From Saccoglossus kowalevskii (lineage: Eukaryota > Hemichordata > Enteropneusta > Harrimaniidae): a stretch of 20,007 bases of DNA. The stretch covers positions 179,690-199,696 of the forward strand of contig NW_003132350.1 of the NCBI RefSeq assembly GCF_000003605.2. Reading direction: 5' to 3'. Both the position numbers and the translations under genes were made by a program. Below the pieces are notes generated by a model. The model did not search any database and was not told the DNA's origin. It saw only the letters and a list, made by a program, of their open reading frames with translations. This document shows, one piece after another, positions 13,800 through 20,007 of the stretch (position 1 is its first letter; the number at the start of each line of letters is the position of its first letter).

Positions 13800-14953
13800 T
13801 GAATAAATATCAGAAAATTACATGGTATAGGGCAAACAACCACAGTGCCATACCATACCTTGTTATCCGAATAAATAAACAAATACAGTAAATGTTGAAA
13901 GTACACGAAAAAAAACATGCTTATATAAAAGGGATGGAATAGGGTGAGATCAAGTACTTTTTTAGTTCTTTTTTAAAACCGGTTTGACTAACAATGTATT
14001 TTACATGTGCTGGCAAATTGTTCTAGAGTTTAGTGCCCTGGAAGTCTATTGAATGTTTGCCAAGGGGGAAGTTTGTAGCTTGATTGCGGTGAAAACCGGG
14101 CGCAGTGCTGATGATCAGATAAAGTGAAGTAATTTTCTGTTATCCGAGGGAGGCTATGGTGGTGCAGATCATGGATAAAAATGAATAGTTTGTCATATAT
14201 ATTCAATATTCCTAGTGAGTGAAATAATAGTTTACTGTTTGTGAAATTATTTTTGAAAAGCGTGATACGTAACGTGTTAGTTGTTTTTGTAGCTTGTAGA
14301 TTGGATCCAATGTTGTTTGCTACGTACTACCCCAAACTTCAAGTACATACGATATGTTCGGTAAAATTAGGGAATTATATAGAAGAATTAGGGCACATTT
14401 GGGGAGAAGTACTTTAGCAATCAGTCCAATCAGGGGTGAAATTGTTTTCATAATGTTGTTGATGTGGGGTGTCCAGGTTAAGTCAATAGTTAAGCCAAGA
14501 TATGTTGTGGTGTTGGTTTTATTTTTGGAATGGTCATTCAAAAGGAGAGTACCTATGTCTGATAATATTAATTAAAATATGTGATATTAATAATCATAAT
14601 AACATCATGAAGTTGGTTTTATCTGTGTTGGCTGTTAGTTTATTGGCTGTGCACCAAATGCTAAGCAAAGACAGGTTGGAGACTATGTCAAGTGAATTAT
14701 GAATAGGATTGTTAATAGAGTGAAACCGGTTAGAATCGTCAGCAAATAACTTAAAATTAAAGAATGGTGAGGAGGAGGGCAGATCATTTATATAAACCAG
14801 AAAGAGTAGGGAAGTAGTAGTAGTGGAAGTTATGGGAGTTCCAACAAGAACAAAACACCAAATGCGCAAAGGTATTCGATAAGAACTGGACGACAGTCTA
14901 CCTTTGAATTTCTTTGTTCGTTTTTTTTTCTGTAAAATAACCTTTTTTTCCAA
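13800..14953 (-). mobile_element. Decayed non-LTR retrotransposon (LINE), reverse transcriptase C-terminal part
   Basis: Read on the minus strand: SLLFLVYINDLPSSSPF then FADDSN (catalytic FADD box, 14594-14953), then TTTYLGLTID.TWTPHINNI and LYNSLILPNISYVLEVWG (14320-14541), then, in a changed frame, NNLPAHVKY and TGFKKELKKYL near 13930-14010. This is the order seen in the CR1/Jockey group of LINEs. The expected GVPQGS-type motif before LLFL is garbled, the W of the LWNNLP motif is TAG, and there are several frameshifts. The endonuclease half is missing, as in 5'-truncated insertions. The 3' end is placed near 13800 by loss of similarity to LINE style and is approximate. Confidence 0.85.
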
Positions 14954-15204
14954 AAGCTATATGATCGACAGTTTTGAAGTTTAAAATAGTTCATAACAGA
15001 AAACTTATTAAAGAAAAGGAATAAATTTTATTGTAAATTTGTTGTTTGTAGTCTTAATTATTCTATCCACCAAGTGTACTTGGGAAATGGAGCAATGAGA
15101 CCCAAACACAGGGTCAAATATCTCTATCTTTGAAACCAGTGGATGACTGCACGCTTTTTTATAACTTTGTCATTGTGATACAGTTACGACGGGACACTTA
15201 AAGC

Positions 15205-15319
15205 TACTGATCGAGTTTCGATTCACTGTTTGGTGACGGCGTGCTTTTGTTGATGCTGCACTGGGATATGTACATGTAGCGTCATCCATGTCACAACATT
15301 GACATCCAACATCTGTACT

Positions 15320-15402
<83 letters not shown>

Positions 15403-15650
15403 CAGTTATATTGAATTGTATTAAATATGGAAAGGTAGGGTCAACACTGGTTGACAGATTGACAGCCACCGTTTGTCTCTCGATACACCATGTAGATAAA
15501 ATATGCATACAAACATGTAAGAATATAATTTTTATATTTCTTGTATTGCATAAACGGCGCGTTCTGATTGGCTTATCATGTCTCTAAATACAAGACTTTA
15601 TTATAAGATACTTCACGGTAATTTGTGAAGGTGGTAAACTTCATTCAAAA
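15205..15650. repeat. Duplicated 3' flank of gene A, distal block
   Basis: Partner of 4057-4530, with the same ordered motifs (GCTGCACTGGGATATGTA, TATACAGTTATATTGA, AAAATATGCATACA, TTATTATAAGATACTTCA). It is lengthened by the (AT)n tract. Confidence 0.75.
15318..15399. repeat. (AT)n microsatellite
   Basis: About 80 bp of pure alternating AT. The aligned place in the other copy (about 4127-4165) has only a short, imperfect AT-rich stretch, so expansion followed the duplication or contraction occurred in the partner. Confidence 0.95.
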
Positions 15651-17214
15651 TGAAATTACCGGCTTTGATTAGTTTTAGAGTGGTGAGAAGAAGAAGAAAC
15701 AAACAAAAGCATACGTTTGTGTTCTGCATGAATGGATTGGAATGAATGAGGACATGACTTGTACATGGTTGTTAACTTTGGTAGGGCTCTGCATAAGTTT
15801 GTCAGTTAGAAAAATGAAGTTGGACTTCCAGTTGATCATCTGTTAGAATATCAAGATACACGCACCGAGTTGTCTATATACCCCGTCCTGGTCGGTTTAT
15901 ACTGTCTAGGAGGACGGTTTAGTTACTAAATGCTAACAATTGATGGACCAGTACGAATTGTTCCTCATAGTAGTCTCCCAGGTAACTGACAATGGTGATG
16001 TGAAGATGTTTTAGAATTTGGGAATATGCTGAGACATCGTATTCAGAGCATATTTTTCTAGTCATTTATATTTATTCTTGTACTGTACTTGTACTATTAT
16101 TCCAACCTTGTAAACCTCTTTCATGGACCACAAGTAAATTCTTTTTAATTAAATCCCCAAATCTAATGAGATCTGTGAGTCGACCATTTTGTACCACAAA
16201 GGCTGCAATGTTCAACTGCAGCTAGCTGTCAACTCTCCATTGAGTTGCATAAGACAGTGATTGAGTGATTTACTATGATAAACGGTTGGGTTATAGCGTG
16301 GGACATCTTTTGTCAAGAAAATTCATAGTACCACCAGTGAGAAGCTGAATAGGTTGAGTGTGATATACGCGTATATATACATTTTTTTATTTATAACATT
16401 TTACTCATTTGTATTCAATATATGATTTTTGTTTGATATAATTAATCGAACCACTACAAACATCATATTCAGGACCACCTGGTATTTTATTTTTACTTTT
16501 ATTAATCGACCAACTCACAAATGTAACAGTATTATAAGAAATGAATTATGTTATTAATTTATTTATTTATTTATTTGCTTGTTTATTTGTTTGTTTGTTC
16601 GTTTATATAGTTATTTATTTTGTATTTTATTATTGACAAAACGGCATTTAACATCAATCTGTGAATTCTGAAGTCAAACTGAAGAAGCCTGGTGCAATAA
16701 TTGTAGAAGGTAGAAACATTCTATGCTTCAATTCGTGAACTCCAGTTGTTGGCTATGTAAAATTCACCCGGATAAATTGTTGCAGGATCTGTACCGACAT
16801 TGCTGTGGTATATCCAGTGCCTAATTACATAACCCCATTCTTACCAACTGGTTGTCCACATTGGTGCATGATGTAGGCCACGTTTAGTTCTAAACTGTTG
16901 CAGGGGTATGAAATACTGGATACAAGATCCACACCAAGCTATACCTAATAAAATATGATTTCACTTAATTCATGCATGGCGTTGTATGTGTAACATTCAC
17001 TGGTGTGCATTGTTGTTTTTAATTTTATCGAACTATACTGGCTCGCACATGGACATACGTGTCTGCAATGGCAGAACTGTACCATCTCAACCTTAGATAG
17101 AAACATGGGTATCAAAATAGGGCAAAGGAGATTGCTAAAAATCTTCTGACAAAGTTCAGTCTGAGTACAACGTTTGCTAGCGCTCAATTCGCTCCCGGTC
17201 GTTCTCGCTTCCTA
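15651..17214. other. Intergenic, no gene recognised
   Basis: It contains a TTTA/TTTG simple repeat (16552-16615) and otherwise only short frames without domains. Similarity to the flank of gene B is not obvious here, so insertions or divergence separate the distal and middle shared blocks. Confidence 0.5.
16552..16615. repeat. (TTTA/TTTG)n simple repeat
   Basis: TTATTTATTTATTTATTT followed by GTTTATTTGTTTGTTTG, the reverse-strand equivalent of the simple repeat at 12720-12800. Confidence 0.85.
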
Positions 17215-17325
17215 TGAGGCACATCATGTTACATATCGGGAAACAGATCAAGAAAGACATTATTTCCTATCTCCCTAGTATCAGGCGTAAGATACAGCAA
17301 ATTGATGACACATTTTTGTTGAAGT
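17215..17325. repeat. Duplicated 3' flank, middle block (gene A side)
   Basis: Partner of 5115-5225, sharing GAGGCACATCATGTTA and GATACAGCAAA. Confidence 0.65.
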
Positions 17326-17499
17326 TCACATTTTTAAAAACTTGACCTGCAATTTTGCAGCGATTGATGACAGTAATGACAGACAGAGACTGGAAATAAT
17401 AAAAAAAAACATTTCGTTTCCGCTACTTAAGAAATCTGTCTCCAATAGCTCTGGGCTGCGCTGACAAACTACTCACACAACACACAAACACTGATTTGC

Positions 17500-18052
17500 C
17501 TTCTTATATGCTTCAATATTTAGGTTGCAAATCATTGTTTATAATGTTATTCTACTAATTTTATGGATGGACGTGGTGTATATTGTGTGTAAACTTTGGT
17601 ACTGGTTGTTGCTGTTAATATAACCAATTTAAGCAATAATACAAACACAATTATTCCCATTTTGTAGTCATTTTATTGAACTATTCCCTTGACCTAGAGC
17701 ACTAATGCACAGTACAGTTTAAATAGAATCACGGAATATAGTAATTAAGTACACCAAAACCATTTAGTTCAAATCGTAATATTCGATTAGAAGAGACCTC
17801 AAACTTTTTCTAAGTTAAATCTAGACGCAAACTCTACCCAAACGTTCATCAGAGTAGCTGAAATTATTGATAAGTTGTTCCGTTCATCTTTTTGGTCATA
17901 AGGATATTCCTAGTCGCATCTATAACAAGAATATATTAAAATTATTAGCTATCTGGAATATTGAAAAACAAACATCGAATATATCAGTAATGTGTTCAAT
18001 TTATATTTTCAGAACCTTGTGTTTCATTGATTATCTGAATTGAAAGAATATC
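17500..18052 (-). other. Gene A 3' UTR and downstream flank, conserved with gene B
   Basis: Collinear with 5790-6391 through shared runs such as GGACGTGGTGTATATTGTGT and CATTTAGTTCAAATCGTAAT, including the polyadenylation signal. Confidence 0.65.
17672..17677 (-). terminator. Polyadenylation signal of gene A
   Basis: AATAAA on the minus strand, 376 nt past the stop and at the position aligned with the signal of gene B. The surrounding sequence (acaaacacaattattc on the plus strand) is shared by the two copies. Confidence 0.6.
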
Positions 18053-18343
18053 TTACTTTGTTCCGTATACTTTCCAGCTTTCTCCAAACTCGTCAGCATC
18101 TTTTGCAACACTGCCATCTAGTTTTTGGAAGTCATTGACAGCAATACCATCAGCATTGCCCATCAGACCGCATAGTTTTCCGTGATAAAAAGAGCCATCG
18201 TAATTAACACTTAATGCATGTTTTCTCAGAGTCCACTCCATTGTAAATGTCGTGTTTTTCGAAGTGAAGTTCAGTTTAATCTTCTTATCTTTTTCCTGGA
18301 TAGTTATAACTCTTGCGTCAGTCTTCTGTCCACCAGTACGTCC
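18053..18343 (-). CDS. Gene A: C-terminal VWD exon and stop
   Basis: Ninety-six codons and TAA after the acceptor atttcattcacag. NFT and NTT sequons, GKLCGLMGNADG and DEFGESWKV are present. The penultimate region reads KVYGTK, losing the third sequon found in gene B. The stop sits in the same donor-like AAAGTAAGA context. Confidence 0.92.
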   Translation of the reverse strand, partial: GRTGGQKTDARVITIQEKDKKIKLNFTSKNTTFTMEWTLRKHALSVNYDGSFYHGKLCGLMGNADGIAVNDFQKLDGSVAKDADEFGESWKVYGTK

Positions 18344-19187
18344 CTGTGAATGAAATAAGTATTGCCAATTCACGATTCTATATAACAAATTAATAAACGT
18401 AATATGACACATTCACAACTTACTGTAGTAATGTCCAGTCCATCAATGATAGAGTATTCATCTCCAACAGTAACTTTGAAAGCGACAATTCTCGTTCTGA
18501 CTTGGTCTGGAGTACTATCTTCTCTTGGCTCGAACTTAGTTGTGACTTCAAAACGGGAGTACTCGGTGCAGTCCTTGAACAGTGTGTACCAGCATGTGCC
18601 TTGGAAGGTATATGCACGACCATCAAATGTTCTCAAATGTGGATCACCGTGACAACCACTCGCTATTAAAATAACAATGCATTTTATTTATTATTCGTTC
18701 ATGTATGTCTTCCAAAAAAACAATCTAAACATCTTCTCTTTCATAGTTATACTTTTATTTGTCTTTTTCCCATTGCTCTAAATATGACGCTTACTAAGAT
18801 TTTACCGAGGACGCTCACCAGATTCAACTGTATTGTTTTTGCAAAAATAAAACCCGTGTAAACGTTATGTGTTCAAATAACCTGTTTGTTAATTAATTAT
18901 ATGACGAATTTGTCAAGTTTCGCTATTTTTTCTAGTCGATTCCATTAGTTATGGTGGACCATAGTGATTACTACTGTGTATGATAAGTTACTCCTTTTTG
19001 CAGTTTTACAATTTGCCGATGATCAGTTCATAAGAAAAGATAAAGTGCATGTGTAATCACGACTTTTCTGTTTAAAAGAAATTTAGTTCGAGCCAGTAGA
19101 TGAAAATGTTTCAACTCACCGAATTGGCAGATTGCACCCATGTGGTTGTCTTCACAGTTCAGATCATTCCATGTACCATCGACGTAC
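18053..19187 (-). CDS. C-type lectin + VWD domain protein, 3' part of a second copy (gene A)
   Basis: Three coding exons are visible: 19187-19120 (end of the CTLD, YVDGTWNDLNC...GAICQF), 18662-18424 and 18343-18053 (the two VWD exons), with the same splice sites and phases as gene B. The VWD exons have identical lengths and differ at roughly 14 of 176 residues. The CTLD exon has one extra codon and about five substitutions in 22 residues. The central motif is again CGLMGN, and WND is kept. The gene looks intact; the exons for the signal peptide and the first two thirds of the CTLD should lie beyond 20007, since the corresponding intron in gene B is about 1 kb long. It is probably secreted with a role like gene B's. 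The ligand is unknown. Confidence 0.85.
18424..18662 (-). CDS. Gene A: N-terminal VWD exon
   Basis: It opens ASGCHGDPH after the acceptor ttattttaatag and has 80 codons ending GLDITT before GTAAGT. Compared with gene B the replacements seen are H to Y, I to V, N to K, I to V and N to T. All cysteines and the GDPH..TFDG signature are unchanged. Confidence 0.92.
19120..19187 (-). CDS. Gene A: C-terminal CTLD exon
   Basis: With the acceptor cacttaacag and the donor TTCG/GTGAGT, the exon encodes YVDGTWNDLNCEDNHMGAIC and QF. The WND calcium ligand and both final cysteines are kept. It is one codon longer than the partner exon, in the loop between the two cysteines. Confidence 0.82.
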
Positions 19188-19600
19188 CTGTTAAGTGTAA
19201 TTTTGAGTTCATGATAATTGACAACTGCTGCATTCACATGATGACAATACACAAATCCATGCTTACAGTCATAGAAAGAATTGATAAAAGAAAATTCTAT
19301 TTTATATAAGCTACTTTCAATATTGTTGGGAATTTCAAATTCGTTGTCTTGATTGTCAATATTTATTGCATGTAAACTCAAAATGAGAAGATTTACTTTT
19401 TTAAATGAAAACAATAAAGATTCTATTCTATTCTATTTACACATTATGTACAGATATTACTATATCATTACGTAGTCACATGAGGATGCATAGTAGTACG
19501 ATATTTCCCACACATGATGAACTGTTCCTGAATAAATCACATCATCTGGAAATAATTCAGCAGACTAATTGAATGGCCCCTTTGTAATCGCACTTACGTA
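19188..19600. other. Intron of gene A between CTLD exons, partial
   Basis: Collinear with 7586-7910 of gene B. A short TTCTA repeat at about 19421-19436 is specific to this copy. An open minus-strand frame runs through the exon boundary here, but joining it would break the splice phase. Confidence 0.55.
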
Positions 19601-20007
19601 CGTATGCCGACATATTTGTTCACAAATGGCGGCCTTGCATATGAATGTCGAATACCAAACAGACAATTGAACATTGTCAAAGATGAGAAAACTGTGGCCT
19701 TTATAGTTGTAAACGCACGACAACGAGTTGCGATTAACGGCTTATACCACGCATCCCCATGCATAAAACGATTAAATTGCAAGAGATTTTTAGTGACTGT
19801 TTCGGTTGTGCGTGAGATTGTACCACTTCAAATTTGCATGAGAATGCTCTTTGAGATTCAAATTAGTAAAGCTCATCTGCGTTCATCGAATACGATTGGA
19901 TGTTAAGTGATATGACCAATAAACCTTATTTGCTGAATGGTCTTTTCAAATAAACTCCACTCATTGGTCAATATTTTGAATACATTTGAATTTTCCACGT
20001 GTCAAAT
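19601..20007. other. Unidentified sequence at the window end
   Basis: Most of this stretch beyond about 19690 does not follow the intron of gene B. A 100-codon plus-strand frame (19604-19906) has no recognised domain. TGACCAAT at about 19914 and ATTGGTCA at about 19964 form an inverted pair near the end. It may be an inserted repeat within the intron of gene A. Confidence 0.35.

Overview
This is an AT-rich piece of an animal nuclear genome. The evidence is intron-containing genes with GT..AG splice sites, AATAAA polyadenylation signals, a TATA/CCAAT promoter, a decayed LINE, a DNA transposon, a minisatellite and several microsatellites. The species cannot be read from the sequence. A secreted C-type lectin plus von Willebrand factor D protein in tandem copies fits an invertebrate, for example a hemichordate, lancelet or lophotrochozoan, but that is inference. 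No prokaryotic operon, CRISPR array or rRNA is visible.

Only two genes are well supported. Both lie on the minus strand and they are tandem duplicates about 11.6 kb apart. The complete copy (gene B, coding span 9842 down to 6392) has seven coding exons that join without a frame break into 313 residues: a signal peptide, a four-residue linker encoded by a 13-nt microexon, a C-type lectin domain (CTLD) on three exons, and a VWD domain on two exons. The second copy (gene A, 19187 down to 18053) shows only its last three coding exons; the rest should lie beyond position 20007. Blocks of non-coding similarity show that the duplication also includes introns, the 3' UTR and 3' flank: about 4060-6400 matches about 15205-18060.

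Layout: 1-746, degenerate 21-bp minisatellite. 747-1886, no recognised gene. 1895-3672, a non-autonomous DNA transposon with terminal inverted repeats, an 8-bp target duplication and a palindromic internal array. 3683-5975, duplicated 3' flank. 5980-9950, gene B with its 3' UTR and promoter. 10010-12150, intergenic, including a triplicated module containing TGACGTCA. 12155-12245, a tRNA-like SINE or pseudogene. 12720-12800, A/T-rich simple repeat. 13019-13760, a broken unidentified coding relic. 13800-14953, a dead LINE reverse transcriptase. 15205-17650, the second copy of the 3' flank, with a long (AT)n tract and a TTTA/TTTG repeat. 17670-19560, the 3' part of gene A and its introns. 19600-20007, unidentified sequence.

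The likely biology is a locally duplicating family of secreted lectin-VWD proteins. Between the two copies the VWD half is nearly constant and the visible CTLD exon has changed more, as would fit a constant assembly domain joined to a more variable binding domain. The exon models were built by reading splice sites and phases by eye, without transcript data.
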